A DNA stretch of 64,000 nt from Adiantum capillus-veneris (GCA_014529385.2 CM043955.1:142152140-142216139); one strand, 5' to 3'. Counted from the first letter of the stretch, positions 1-14,800 are shown. The notes: generated from the letters alone by a model not told the origin. Numbers and translations are program-made.

Positions 1-64
1 CAAGACACATCTTTGCCAAGCTAACACCAGGTCACAGCAAGGATATCAAGACAAAATTGTAAAA

Positions 65-367
65 TTAGTGTTGCCTCGTCCATTGTGGTGAGGAATAGGT
101 GCCATCCTGGCTGTTAACTGAAGAAGGGGAGGAAGTAAATTTCAGGTCAAGGTTGTGGAGCTGCTCCATTAACTGAGAGCGTCTCTCTTTGAAAAAATCG
201 AGTCTTGAGCTCAATTCTACAAGAGCATATGATGGCACTTGGGGACGCTGAAACATTGAGCCATTTCCAACCTGATACAAAGAAAAATCTCAACTGATAG
301 GTCTTCAGGTTTAGACACACCCCCAACCCGCATCCCCCCCCCCCCCCCCAAAAAAAAAAAAGCGCGT

Positions 368-409
<42 letters not shown>

Positions 410-569
410 CGTGCACGCACACCCCCAAGCACCACGTATGCGCGCACACCTACACCTGCACCCACGCGTGCACACACCCGCACTTAGTGTCTGTGCGCAT
501 CAAGCTCTCTAGTCTATTTCTTCACATGGTATCAGAGCCTAGTTGTGGCTAAGGAGTGTACTCGTACAT

Positions 570-610
<41 letters not shown>

Positions 611-863
611 CACATCCAAAAAAAAAAACACACCCACATGCTCTTACCAAATCAGCCGGAGGGCCCTCACTTGCAAGAGATTCAAACTGCCTTGGATCTG
701 CAGAACTTCCATCCATTCCATGCCTCCAAGCAAACTGCCTGCCACTAGAAGATGGCCCAGCAGGTGGCTGTAGCTGCCTCCAATCATTTATAGATACCGA
801 ATCCTGCTGCAGAGCACGCCGCCGAAGCTCCATCCCACGTGCTCTTTCCACTTTCAAAGTTTC
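65..863 (-). CDS. REN1: RhoGAP protein C-terminal exons (two exons)
   Basis: Exon 648-863 encodes a basic, low-conservation stretch beginning ETLKVERARGMELRRRALQQ. Exon 65-271 encodes the strongly conserved tail ALVELSSRLDFFKERRSQLM with HNLDL after it, then a variable end and the stop TAA at 65-67. The acceptor of the last exon is ATCAG at 272 and the donor of the previous exon is TTG/GTAAGAG. The intron between them holds long C, A and CA runs. A polyadenylation site is not visible within the 64 bases left of the stop. Confidence 0.88.
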
Positions 864-3800
864 CTAGACCACCCAAGATTAGCATTTCTGTCAGGGCTAA
901 CAAAATTTGTTACTAAAAGACTTTTTAAATTAGTTTTAGAGGCTTTTATAGCCAAATGAGATTGCAGACCAACTGCTACTACTCTTGAGAAGAGGATTAG
1001 CAGGGTGTTGTACCATTTCAGATACTATATTTAAAAAGAGAACTGCTTCCTCATTCAAAATTATAGAAATTTGTAACTAAATACTAGCTTTTTGGAGGTG
1101 TGTAACCTTCGCCTCTGCCAAAGCATTGCGATGGTGAAGTATAACTTGCTCTAACGTTGATCCCTGCCCTGCTCCACTGCGGCCGCCCTCTATCTGCAAG
1201 CCAGTTCATGAAGCTTTGAGGTTGGCCAGAGCCCTAACCATTATGTTGTTCAATGAAAAACAGAAGAAAAAGAACATTAAGCCCAAAAATACAGATATAA
1301 AAGTTGCCCAGATTCAAACCTCATTGTTCTTCTGCTTTTCGTTCTGACAAAGTGCCAAAGTTCGTTCTAATTCTTGTTGTAGAACCTTTCTGCACAATTG
1401 ACACCAAACTTGCTGTAAGTTCAAGGAGGAAGAGCTGATAAAACTAAGACCATTCATGAGCATTATCAGAAAATGCAATGAGGTTTTGTTGATAAACCAC
1501 CCCTGCTGGTTCAATCAAGATTTGCTTTAGTTTCCCTAATAACTTGCTTTGGCCAAGCTAAACATCAAACAACACATAATTGCCAGAAAGGATCACACAC
1601 AAGCATAGTTAAAAAACCCTTGGCCCTACTGTTGAGCTTGAAGTTTTTTCACTCGCTGGTATCTGTCATTGGTCTCCGCAAGGGAACCACCTTGCTGCTG
1701 GCGCTGCTGGCTTAACTGTGAATGAAGCTCTGTCACCTTTTGTTTTAACCTTGCCACATCAGCCTCTACAACTGCTATTTCCTCCAGTTCAGCCCTTGTC
1801 TAATCTATCAAGAAAAAATATTGTTAATTCGATGAACCTAATATCTGAAGTAGGCCAAAATTCAATTTGTGGCAAGATTAATCAAGCTTGCAATGCATCC
1901 ATGACAGAAACCAAGGTCCAAGGTTAAGTTAGTATATTTAAGGGCAGAACCGGTCTTTCAATGTTGAAGAGCTGAAGCAAACCTTGCTATCAAAGCTACC
2001 AGGCATTGGCAATTGTGCAGAGTGCATTCCAAGGCCAAGCTCCAAAGCAGCCCGCAAATCTCTCTCTGTTTGTAGCTGTTCCTGCAACCTCATAACCTTC
2101 ACACAATCACAAGGGTAGGTTAGATATGGGAGTCACTTTTCATGACATGACACAATTCACCACATGAAATATTAGCCAACCTACACACGACCATAAGAGT
2201 AAGTTAAATATATGAGTCCATTTCATGCATAACACATTCACCACGAGAAATACTGGCCACTGCTCATCAAGCCCTTTCATACCCCTCACCCAAGCAGCTG
2301 GGTAGCTTAGCAATGCCTAAGAAGAAAAAGACAGGAGTTTCAAAAACTCGATCCTCTCCTTCCCCGACTTTTATATCTCCTGACTCATCTTATTTACCTT
2401 CCTTCAGCAAGGTTTAAGAAAGGCCTAGACACATCCAAAAAGTTATAGCCCTATTTATGCTGTATAAAGATTGACAGTTCAGTTCAGAAATTTTGAACAG
2501 GCCTTTGGAGTATGAAGGGTCTGATCAAAGTGAAAAGAAATCTTTTGATTCACTTTTTTCATGCTCCAGGTCAGTGTCAGTGTTGTTGGCAATGCAGTAA
2601 ATAATTGAAAAATTTGCAGGGACTACGCTTGGGCAGCTTAGGCACACCACTCTGGAAAGAATCCATTGTTTCGAATCATGATTCATGTTAAGGTACAGAT
2701 AACTACAACCTGATCTTCAATGTGACAACATGTCTAATTATCTGTAACCAACCCTCTTTCAGTGAACATCTTTTGCAAAAAACAGGGTGTAACAAAAACT
2801 AAAGAATTGTCAAACTCACATCCTGCTCAAGTGCAAGACGCCGTTCATGAAGTGCTTGTTTCCTCCTCTCAAGGCTTGCTTGAAGTTCTGCGTTCCCCTT
2901 TGCCTGTTGAAAAAGTTATGAAACAACTTTAACATGGAACGCATATACAAGCCCTTGGTAAAGTGCTTGAAACATTTTGCAAAAACATCTTAAACCTCCT
3001 TGGCAATTTTGTTGCAAAGTTCTTGTCTTGTTGCCTCCAGTCTCTGTATCGCCATTCTGCAAGTGCTGTTGTTTTTTAGGTGGCCACCACTAATATTCAA
3101 TTAAAACGAAAAAGAAGAAACAAGGAACCATACGAGACTTGAGACCCAGCTAACAAGAATCTTGGCACATTAGTTGCCATACAACACAAACATGCAAGAA
3201 TTCACAATAAAGTTGTTCAAGAACTCAGCTAAGTTCACACAGTGGTCACATATGAACACCTAAACTAATAGCTACATTTGAATCCTCACACAGTACCTAA
3301 TACTGATGGCTATGTTTGAGCCCTCTACAGTGAGCTACGTCTCTAGTGGAATTTTAAAAAACCTTTACAATCAAGCAAATAACCAGTACATTGAATTTGT
3401 TGAGCTCTCATAATTAGCTCTCCTTCAATATACAAATAACCAGTACATTGAATTTGTTGAGCTCTCATGTTTAGCTCTCCTTCAATATACTAACAAGATG
3501 CATAAAGAAGAAGTTTCTCCATGCTCTCATCCACACATCCTCAAGCCAAAAACAAATTGAATATGTACTCTTTTCACAAACGATCATCCATATAGAGTTG
3601 ATCAGTTACAGATTAGACAAACAAGTCCTCTCTACAGATGATAGTTTCAATGAACACAAGAAATGGCTTACTCTTCATCCCCGGATGAGTCTGTGGCTTC
3701 TGCCGATGCTGACAAATTTCGTTTTCCAATCTGCAAAAGAAAAAGTTATGCACCATTCGCACAAAATTCCACTATAATTTTTTGCCTTGCACTATTGAAA

Positions 3801-6800
3801 GACACTGTACTGACCCACGAACTCTTAACTTTGAAGGAGCATTTATGTTGTGTTGTGCATGCATGCACAACACAGTCAAAAGGCAATCAAATTTACAAAC
3901 ATGTCAAAATCTGAAAGCTTTGTGAGTCTATACCGAAGAAAGACCCCATACAGATGAGCGCTTGCTACTGGGAGCAGATCTTGGAGCCTTCGCGGGAGTA
4001 CTGTCAGCGGCTCCTGCATTCCCTTTCGGAATTTTTGATCTAGGACTTGCTACAGGGGACTCTGCATCCCCCCAAGGTGTAGTTGGAGGTAAAGGAAGTG
4101 CACTAAATTCATCACTCTCTGATCCTCTAGATCGCTCCTCACTTCCCAACGGTACTGTCTGTGACCAACCTTTCACAGTGGGAGTTGCTAAAGAGCTGAC
4201 TGGTACACTGGGTGAATCTACTTCTGAATCGGCCCCTTCAAAGACCTGTATCAATAATACAGCAGGAAAAACGAAGAGCACAGATGATTGCAGCCGTGAC
4301 ACGCTAGTTCTTTAATTCATCACTTTACAGAAGCTTGGGATTAGAACCACACCTTTAGATCATAAACATCGCTTTCCTCATTGCCACTGCTTTCACTAAA
4401 TTGCCCACTGACAAGGCGATCAGCATCCTCATCAACATCTATATCAAGCTCATTGGGGGCATCCTGATAACCTTCATCATGCACCTGGGGAGCCTCATCC
4501 TCAGACAGTCCCTCGCTACCGCTATCATCTACTTGTGGATACATATCAAAACATGGCTGCTTTGATTCCATATTGACCTGAAAGACAACGATAGTCTATG
4601 GCTGTCATAACTGTTCTGTTCATCGTACCGCTTCAAATGTATGGACACGTGTAAGAAACCCTTGTATATTTTTGAGTTGTTAAGTATTTTTTCTTTGTTT
4701 TGTACTACTTCCATAAAATCATCAATTACATATCTAGAATTGATTTATTCATGATTTGCTGTTACTTAGTGTATCAATACTGCTCTGTGTGACAATATCT
4801 TCATCTAGTTTCTACAAACTCCAGATTGAAATCTCTAGAGCAAGCGATAGTAACAATACATTGCATTTTTTTCTACACTTTAAAAAGGACCTACTTCCTA
4901 CCCCTTACAGCCTTTTCACACAAGAGACAACTCTCAAATAAACATGGACAAATCCGAGTAAAGCAAGTGCAACTCCTGGTAGTAATCTACAGACAATAAC
5001 TCTGACATAATAGTATTGACTAGAGGCCAAACAGTGGATGTAGTCCTAATTGCACTCATATCTCCATTCCATTCCTTTTCACGTCCTTGAGTGGCAGAGT
5101 TAGTTATTAAAAAAAAAAAAGAACATCAAATTATATAGGGCTCCCATAGAAGGAAGCACTATTTATATAATCAAGCTTGTCAAAAAATATAAACATACAT
5201 TGACCGATGCATCCTACACACTTCTGTTTTAAATCGTTTAGTCCATGAATAGCCACTTTCACATCAAAACAGTGAAACCTAATCACCATGGTGTTGTGAT
5301 TGGTATTGGCATTAATGCAGGGAAGCCAAGAAAACCAGCTTTTACAGAGAGAAGAACAAGATCACCTTTTGTCGGCAAAAATTGATAACCTCATCACACC
5401 AATTGGCAATACAAAACAACCAGGAAAACCAGCTCATATACAAAAGATTTCTAAAGGCTTTGTTTATATCTTTCTGAACATGTAGAATGGGCACAGGAAG
5501 GTGTTCAAAAAGAGAGAAATCAGTAAAACGTACCTCAAAAATTCTGTCATGTTCTTCGAGCAAAATTGTAATAATCGCTTGAGCACTGTTGGCTGCTGCT
5601 GCTGCTGCAAGAAGCTGAGAAGCATTGTCCCCACTTACGTCTGAATCATCTTCAAGGCCACACTCACCAGCCAAAAGGGGCCGAAGAAGTAAAGGAGCCA
5701 TGCAAGCTGCCACGGCTGATGCTGTCATGCGGTTCTCAGAGCTATGACTTACAACAGTCCCCATCATTTTCAAAACTCTGAAGCGAATACAGAAAATATT
5801 GTTAAAATTTTAAACCACATAAAGTATTGCTTTAGCAACATTATCAAAACTGCTCCCAAGAGTTCAGTAGATCATGCACCAAGCTAAGGGCCTTTCAATA
5901 CAAGCTGCATGCTTTTATTGTACAGTAATTGAGAAAATTCGGAAAAAACAAGGCTTTGATGTGATTTGCGTCTTTCGCAAATGTAAAAAGCCTAATTTTA
6001 CATCAGCTCCGGCACATTCTTTGGTAAAAATCATATGCCTTCAAGCTCTCTCTTTTTGTGACATTGATGTGGCTTCTAACGTTAGCCCTTCCTGTAAGCT
6101 TGGTGGTGTTGATAAGGACGTTAGCAGACAGATGACAAGATAGACAGTTCTACAGGCACTGCGCACTTAAGCTTGCATGTTAGATAGCTGTCCAAGCTTT
6201 TTATCCACATATTTATGTAACCAAATATCTAGCCTTTATCTCCATCTGCTTCCAAATGCGTAACGGTTGGCCACATTGAATACACTCTCCCTTGTTACCT
6301 TTTCAAAGATAGGCAATTGCTTTCATTACCTGTTTTGTCTCCCTCCTCTAGATAAACGATTCTAAGAATCATTATGCTTAACTGATCAATTATACTTGCA
6401 TCTAATTTAAATACTTTGTTGGATCAGATCTCAAATTGAAAAACTCGCATCCAGTCATGCTTCATATCAATGAAAACAATGGAAGTAAAGCAAACTGTCA
6501 TAGTACTGGACTGTGCCAATCAGCTTGTTGAGTTTTTTTTCACAACACACCAGAGGGCCCACAGGGGGAGGTGCTTATCCCTTCCAAATACTAGCCATAA
6601 AACATGGTCGGCCGGGTACCATCGGACAAGAGCCACGCGTAGGCATCACCATGGCCAAGTGCTGGGAACGGTGGAGAGAACTCGTAGAAACCAGCTAGGA
6701 ACCTCCTCCTCGTCTAGAGGGGACCCAACGGGAGATTTGAACCCACAACCCGTAGGTTGAGAGGCCAAAGCCTTTTACCATTAGACCAACTCTTTGGGGA

Positions 6801-7610
6801 CATCAGCTTGTTGAGTTAAAACCTGGCCTTTTACTATTAACATATCTTTCGCATTCTCACGGCCAACAAGTTTCCAGTGACGGCTAAGCTGTTTACAAGC
6901 TAATGAAGGTGGAGACTTCGTGAGAAAATTGAAAGTAGTAGCCTGCTAGGGTAGTAAACAAGGATGATAATGTCATCCACCCAGCAACTTCAACCAGAAT
7001 GGTGGCGCCCCCTACATGTTTCATATACACAATAGTAAGAAGGAATGGGCATTCCCAGATTTTTCTGTTCCCATTTCCACTGTCTTTTCAGACCATGAGC
7101 TTTGAGGAATAGAAGCGTCTTGGGCTCTTCCCACTGGAGCTTAAAAGCAATAGAGAAACTCTCTTGAGAGAGAGGTGAGAAGCAGGCCCCAGACCGCCAA
7201 CACAGACCCTCACAGACTTTTTTAGTATCACCCCAATCCAGAGGCCTCTTCTTCCACCCACCGGTCTAGCACGACGTAGATGCGGCACCAGAGGATAACA
7301 TTGGACAGGGTCATTGCCAATCACAGATTCAGATGTCCACGACCACAAGGGCCACATCAACAGCTTCATCACCACAAGCAGATTCAAGCCATCATCCCCC
7401 GCCATCAAGGGAACAATGCATGACAACTATTGAGCTGTCTCTATCTCGAGGCACTCTCAAATGGAGACAATGGGCTAAGTGGGGATGACTCCTACAAGAT
7501 GCTATATGTCCTACACCAGCCTGCAGCCTAGAGTGGTGAGGAGCTGGTTCTGTCCTATTCTAGCGAGGGATTTAGTTACAACAGTACTTTTAGTTTTACA
7601 ATGAGATATC

Positions 7611-7645
<35 letters not shown>

Positions 7646-7686
7646 GGACACACATTGGCACGGTTGTACGCATCTATCCTTGAGCA

Positions 7687-7737
<51 letters not shown>

Positions 7738-10700
7738 GAATTTTTCTGTGTAATGGAAGGCTTTGCTGTAACAGCATCTCAGAACTGAAAAAACTGTCAA
7801 AACTTTTCGTTTTTGTTGCCGACTTGAAGGCAATGTCAGACAAAACTCGCAAGGGTGGAAAAGCCACGCTCGCCATGGAGAATGATGCAAAATCTCCAAG
7901 GAATTTGGATGCTAATCCAACCACATCGTCTACAACAACGGAAGCAATGATCATGGCTTACTTGATCTCGTTACAAGAAACCATCAACAAGCAAGGTAAA
8001 GAGTTGCCCGCACTTGCAATGGAGAATGGCACTTTAAGAGTTCTCGTTGTGGCGAATGAGCACCTCAAGAAGGTTCTTGAAATGCAAACAACACGCTTGA
8101 TGCATCTTCAGAATGAAGTTCAAGAATGTAAACGCTCTCTTGTTGACATGAATGCATTGAAAGAGAGCTTGAGCAAAGTTGAGAGTGATCATGTATTGAA
8201 AGAGGAAACAATAGATACAATACGACATGATATATGTGAGATGAGAAATGCATCCAAATCATGGGCTGATATATGTAAAGGATAATGTGGTTTCTACATC
8301 TCCTATCACGCAAGCCGTTGTCCAAGCAAAGAATGTAGAGAATGTGGACACTCAAGAATTGCAAGAACGACAAAAACGCTCAAGAACATCATCATTCGTG
8401 GAATCAAGGAGGAAAGCATGGAAACACCCCAATCTCTTGCGGTTGCTATTGAAGAGTTTTTTGCTACACACTTTGGTATGTCAAGAATCATGGCTTATGG
8501 TGCACATCGAGTTGGAAAACAAGGAGTCCCTCGCTTGGGAGAAAGACCTATTGTATGTACCATGGCTGATGAGGTAAAGAGAAAGATCATCCTTGACAAT
8601 GGTTGGATCTACCTCAAAGGAACGGGTTGTAATGTATATAAGGATCGCACTCTTATGCAACAAAATGTACGTCGCAAAGCATATGAGGAAAGAAGCAAGA
8701 AGGTTAAGGTATCATCTCAAGAAGAAAAGCCACTTAAGGAGGATGCAAGTCCACCCAACAAATAGGGACACATGATCTATGAGACCAACTCACGCTTGCG
8801 AATAAGCTTTTGGAATTGTAACGGGTATCCATGGAATGCGGGAATTGGCACTGATGAGCTTACCAATGACTCCGATGTGATACTTCTTGTCGAAACATGG
8901 GAGTATGATGCGCAACAAATTCTTGGATTTGACAAATACGATGTGCATTCTTTGATGTGGGCCAAAAATGCAAAGCAACGAAGAGGCCAAGGAGGCGTAG
9001 CATGTACGACCAAAAAGGGTTTGAAAGATGTTTCCATTGTCAAAGAAGATAAGTATAAACACTACTTATGGCTGAAAATCAGCCCACCAAATGATAAAGT
9101 CATGTTTGTGGTTGGTTGCTACATTCCTCACTATGACTCCAACTTTTATGCTCGCTTGAATATGGATAGAGAGCAACCCTTTGTTGAACTGAAGACATTG
9201 CTCATTACAAGGATCAAGGTGAAGTCATTGTTTTTGGAGACATGAATGCTCGCACAAATATGTTACAACACGACACACAACAAGTCGACATGCCGCATGT
9301 CTCAAGAAGAATGGATGACTCATACATGTATAATCGAAGTTCTAATGATGCAAAAGAACTGGATCACTATGGAAAGTCACTTCTACATATGTGCAATAGT
9401 ACCGGAATGCTCATTGCAAATGGTGTATCTCTATGGCAAGGCACCAATGACTTTACATGTAGAAAGCACAATGGTGATAGCGTGATTGACTATATGTTGT
9501 TCTCGGAAGCCACTCTAGAATGCATACAAAGCTTTACACTTGGTGAATAAAATCCGGAATCGGATCATAGGATGTTATGTATTGACCTCAAGTGTGGTAG
9601 ACGGCCCGAGCATGTAGCCTCCAATCATGATGTGAATCATTTGTACCTACGTCTAAACTTCAAACGAGCACTTATATATGCTGATATGGTGGACCAAATG
9701 TTAAGCACGATAGAGCATCAAGAGAGCCTAACATTAGAATGCAAGCGGAAAGTTTTTAAAGAAGTAATTTGCTCTTGTGCGAAGGAATGCTTTTCGGTGA
9801 AACACGTCTTGCAAAAGGTCTAAGAAGGGTAGCACCAAGAAGAAATGGTTTGACATGGAATGTAGTCAAGCTCGAAAACGCTTGCTAAAATTGGATGCAA
9901 TCAAAGACAAGGAAGTTTACTTGGAATGTTCACACATACAAAGCACTTGTTCAAAAGAAGAGGAGAAGGTGGGAAGTCATAAAACAACTTCTTTTAGCGC
10001 AAGAGAAAGCACATGCATGTGGCAAGTTTTGGCAAAATCTAAAAGGCAAGCGTGTTGAGAGCTTCGGTGACTTGACTCTTGAGGATATGTATATACATTG
10101 CAAGAACCTCTATGAGCAACCAAATGTTGATAAGATGGAGTGTTGTAGCTCCTTTCCGTTTATGTCTCCCTTCTTAACCATTGAAGATGTATGCCGCGCG
10201 CTTGAGAAACTTGCTACTCGCAAGGCAGGTGACCTTCAAGGTGTCAAGGCTGAAATGATTAAATAGACAAGCAAGAAAATACGATATTGGATATGCAATA
10301 TGTTTAACCTTGCACTTCAGTATGGCATGCCTCATGATTGGAGTGCAAATTGGATCAAACCCTTGCACAAAGGAGAAGATGTAAACAATGTGAACAACTA
10401 TAGCACTATAATGGTTGGTTCTTTGATGGCAAAGTTATTTAGATGTATCATGGAGATGAAGATAAGTGAATGGGCTGAAAAGAATGGCAAACGTGCGCTT
10501 GGCCAAGCAGGTTTTCGAAAGCATCATAGCACTATTGATCACCTTGTCACTCTTCGAGTTCTTATGGAAGTGTCTCGATTGAAAGAAAAAAAGTTGTATT
10601 GTTGCTTTGTGGATTTCAAGAAAGCTTTTGACATGGTACCGCGAGGAAATCTTTGGAGACGTATGCAAAGCCTTCAAGTGCCGAGAGAATTTATGCATGC

Positions 10701-11788
10701 AGCCTTTCGCATCTACCAAAAAGTGATATGTCGATTACGTATGGGAGATGGAATTTCAGAATTTTTTGCAAGCACCATTGGTGTCAAACAAGGATGCCCA
10801 CTTTCCCCAACCCTCTTTGGGCTACTCATTGATGAATTGGAATGCATGGTTCTTGATATTATGCAGCAAGAAGGCATAGAAGAGGTTAAGATCGGAAATG
10901 CGGTGATCATGCTTTTGCTTTATGCCGATGATGTAGTGCTCTTGGCACATACCTTAGAAGATGCACAAAAGCTTATGAGTGTCTTGGAACGCTTTTGCCT
11001 ACATAGCGGGCTGATCGTGAATGGATCTAAAACCAAGGTTATGCTTGTAAAGACCCTCGAAGGTCTTGGACATGCAAAGGGTTGTGGAGTACATGCTTAA
11101 GACACAACGTAGCCCTTTACATCGACTTCCTAGAATCGCATATGAAGCAAGTCAAAAGGTTCAAAAGACATGCAAGAGCAAAATACTAAGTTCGGGGTGG
11201 ATGCTTGACATCAAGAAATGGTTTGGAAGATGGGATGCATGTCACTTGGTCAAGGATGCGTCGATCGACTCCCAAGTTAATGAGGCCTTCTTACAACGCC
11301 AATGTATCACGGATTGGGAGAAATCCGGAGGTTCTCGCTTCAACCATTACACCACACATGTTGCCCCAAACTACAAATCTCTCTTCTTCTCCGAACGAGG
11401 TAACCGAACCCATCCCGTTGAGTGCGATCCGCACCATTGCCTCCATTCGTCTTAGTTCCCATTCTCTACGCTGCGAGACAAGACGTTGGGGCACTGGCGA
11501 GGAGTGTCATCTGCTTTGCACCTTATGCCCTCGTCAAGTGCGAGTACCACACACTACTTGAATGCTCAGCTTTTGACCACATTAGGTTCTCTTTTCCCCA
11601 TATATTCAGCCATGAGCTCTCCCTACATACCTTCCTCTCCCAACCACGATGTGGACTCTCTATTGCGACGCTCATTTCAGCCATTTTTGAGCATCGAGAG
11701 TCACTTATGACCTCCACTCACACCACGTGACATGTTCATTTGGTCCCATAGGTCATATTTGACCTCCGAGGACGATAATAGAACTATG

Positions 11789-11854
<66 letters not shown>

Positions 11855-14800
11855 GGACTGCCCGTATGCAAACAGCTCCAACAACGGTGGAGGAACCGCA
11901 GTGGATCAGGAGATCGGCACCGACCTTCACGTATGGTCAAGAGATTGTGGAGTATACAGATGCATACACTTACCTTGGGATAGTCTTCACTGGGCCGAGG
12001 TTTTCTTTGGGGAGAGCAGCAGAGACTAGACTGACCAGAGCTTATGCGGCCTTGGGAGGCTTGGAGAGGATGTGTTCGCAGGTTCAGTTCCAGGAACCTC
12101 GGACAAAGTTATGGCTCTTTGATACTTTAGTAGCCTCAGCTATGATGTATGGGGTACAGGTATGGGGACCTTCTGTAGGCCAGGATGGTTGGAGACGTAT
12201 GGAGAGGCCCTTGGTATCTATGATCTCCCAATTGATTAGAGCCAAGGCCTCCGTACCTCACGCAATCATTCGAGCAGAGCTAGCTGCCCCCCCCATGGAG
12301 ATTGAGGCGCTTACCAGATCAGTGTCCTTTGTGCACAGCCTATGGGATACTACTAGAGACAGATATGCTAGACTGGCCCTTGAGTCTTCCAGACAGTTAG
12401 CTCTACAGGGGGACACTTCATGCTGGTATGCACAGATGACTTCATGGTTTCAGACGCATGGCTTCACCATGGACAGGTTGCCCCCTTTCCAGTATTCTCT
12501 TCAGGCACCCTCGCTGTCTCTTACACGGGTGGAGATCACTAGACTCATTCGTCAGGACCTGATCCAGCTCGACACCAGGAGGACATGGATAGAGCCGCCT
12601 CAGGAGTTGAGCACGAAGATGGCTTTCTATAGAGAGCATCTTCTCCACCTCACAGGAGATGGGTTTGTGATTCGACCCAGCTACATGGACACACATATGT
12701 CTCATGGTTTGCGTTGTGCCATTGGTCAGATACGCACATCCTCACATCAGCTCGAGATTGAGACTGGTAGATTCAGAGGGGTACCAGCAGACAGCAGGAT
12801 ATGCCGATTATGCCAGAGAGAGCCAGAGACAGAGTTGCACTACATATGTCATTGCACAGTGTTCTATGAGATACGGGGGCGTTTCCACTGCTTATTCAGA
12901 GAGGGTTTTGGTCCTCTATCTAGGGTCATGAGTTATGAGGATCAGAGATGTCTTGGACTATATCTACTTGAGTTACACAGGTATAGAGACACTTTACTGG
13001 GGAGAGCTAGAGAGAGGCAGTCCCAGAGACACATTACAGATTTCTTTTCACTAGATATGGGACAGCCAGAGGAGCAGCCACCACTGCAGAGCTCGTCCCA
13101 CACTCATTCGACCACTACTGGCACTCTCATCGACCGAGCATTGAAGCTACAGAGATACAGACGACCGCTACTGAGGAGAGGAGCTACACAGCATCGACGG
13201 AGACTACAACAGAAGATTCGAGCCATACTCTCTCGACATCCAGAGTGCAGATGAGGATGGATCCTCACCATTTCTTCCATCTTTGTTTCACACACTGTTA
13301 CATCCAGTTTACCGGGTACCTATTGTATCAGCTGCTACACCCACGTAGTTTTAGATTGTAGTAGTAGTAGTAGTATTTTGTTCCACTTCTAGTTCTTTTC
13401 TAGTTCTTTTGTACCCAGACATGGTATTAGATTCACTATTTTGTAACTGATTGGTCTCATAGGTCATTTTGGCCTTTTGAAGACGTTAATATAACATTTC
13501 ATTTCATTTCATTTCATTTCTCTCTCTCATGATTGGACACATTGGCACGGTTGTATGCATCTATCCTTGAGCAGCAGCTGAGTAGATGGGCAGAGAGGGA
13601 ACGGATACGCGCAGCCGGGCAGGCAGGTTTCAGGAGGGGTTTTTCTACTCTCGACCATATCTTGACACTCAGAGCCATCATTGAGGAGGACAGATCGCGT
13701 GGGAGACGGATCTATTGTAGCTTTGTGGATTTCCGCAAAGCATTTGACACAGTGCCCAGAGCTAGATTGATGCGCAGATTGCAGCAGATGGGAGTACCCA
13801 CAGAGCTCATTTGGGAGGTCATGGCATTATACAGGTCAATAGTAGGGCATGTACGCACCCCATAGGGTCTATCCACACCGGTTTACTCCACTATTGGGGT
13901 GAGGCAGGGCTGCCCGCTCTCTCCTACTCTCTTTGGTATGTACGTGGATGAGGTTTCTGACTACATTGAGAGAGATGGTGATAGAGGTGCACAGCTGGCA
14001 GGGACATGGATTCCACTATTGTTATATGCTGATGATATTGTGTTGATCTTGTGGGGGAGCAGGAGAGAGAGCCCACTTGCTGTCCTATGCAATGAGAGTG
14101 AAGGAGAAGAGGAGAGAGGCGCTAAAGAAGCACACGCAGAGAAGGACGTGAGAGAGAGAGAGAACGCTCGTCAAAATCTGGGAGAAGTCACGATATTTTT
14201 TATTTTGGGCTTGACCTTTGAGTATATGAGTAAGTGACTAGGGGGCCATTCACACTTGGGCCCCCTCACTTATAAGTCTTTTAACTTATAAGTTAATAAG
14301 TACAAGGCACTTAGGCCTTTATTCCCTAACAACCTCCCACCTAAAGGCAATGTACCTTGGGAGATCAAAGAATCAACTAACTATAATACATCAGCTGATC
14401 ATGCACTTACTCCTCCAACACCCATCATCTGACGACAATATGCAAACCGCTCTGCTGGAAGACTCTTGGTCAAAAGATCTGCAGGATTGTCATCTGTGTG
14501 CACCTTGACAAGTGTAATGCTCTTGTCATCAAGCACACTCCTGATAAAATGATACTTCACCTCTATGTGCTTTGTCTTGGCATGAAAAACAGGATTCCTT
14601 GCAAGCATAATAGCACTCTGACTATCACAGTGTAGCACAGGAACCGGTGACTTAATGCCAAGCTCTTCTACCAAACGCATGAGCCACAAAGCTTCTTTGC
14701 ATGCCTCAGTGGCAACCACATACTCAGCGTCAGTGGTAGACAAAGCAACACATTTTTGCAGTCTAGAAATCCAAGAAACTGCACCTCCTGTGAATGTAAA

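Larger units (their letters stand above)
7736..11789 (+). mobile_element. LINE-A copy 1 (near full length, degenerate)
   Basis: Non-LTR retrotransposon with a short leader (about 97 bp), ORF1 (7833-8765), ORF2 with AP endonuclease, reverse transcriptase and C-terminal CCHC motif (8772 to about 11730), and a 3' end that contains a small hairpin (11750-11765) and runs into (TC)n. Frameshifts and stops break both ORFs. Against copy 2 at 37512 it has lost roughly 420 bp between the RT palm/thumb (AAGACCCT at about 11052) and the region after it. Its strand is opposite to the host gene. Confidence 0.85.

Noticed and set aside
147-483. Minus-strand ORFs rich in Cys and Val
   Set aside because: They translate the (CA)n and C/A runs of the last RhoGAP intron; no start, splice or family support.
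543-867. Plus-strand proline-rich ORFs
   Set aside because: They are the reverse of a real RhoGAP exon plus a 39-bp C run.
6721-6800. tRNA gene
   Set aside because: A and B boxes are present, but the tRNA-like part is the head of a longer A-tailed element flanked by a 16-bp duplication, so it is a SINE.
7088-7426. 112-codon minus-strand ORF
   Set aside because: No motif, no matching splice sites with the RhoGAP gene, ordinary intron composition.
7680-7740. Long Ser-Leu or Arg-Glu ORF extensions
   Set aside because: Translations of TC/GA microsatellites.
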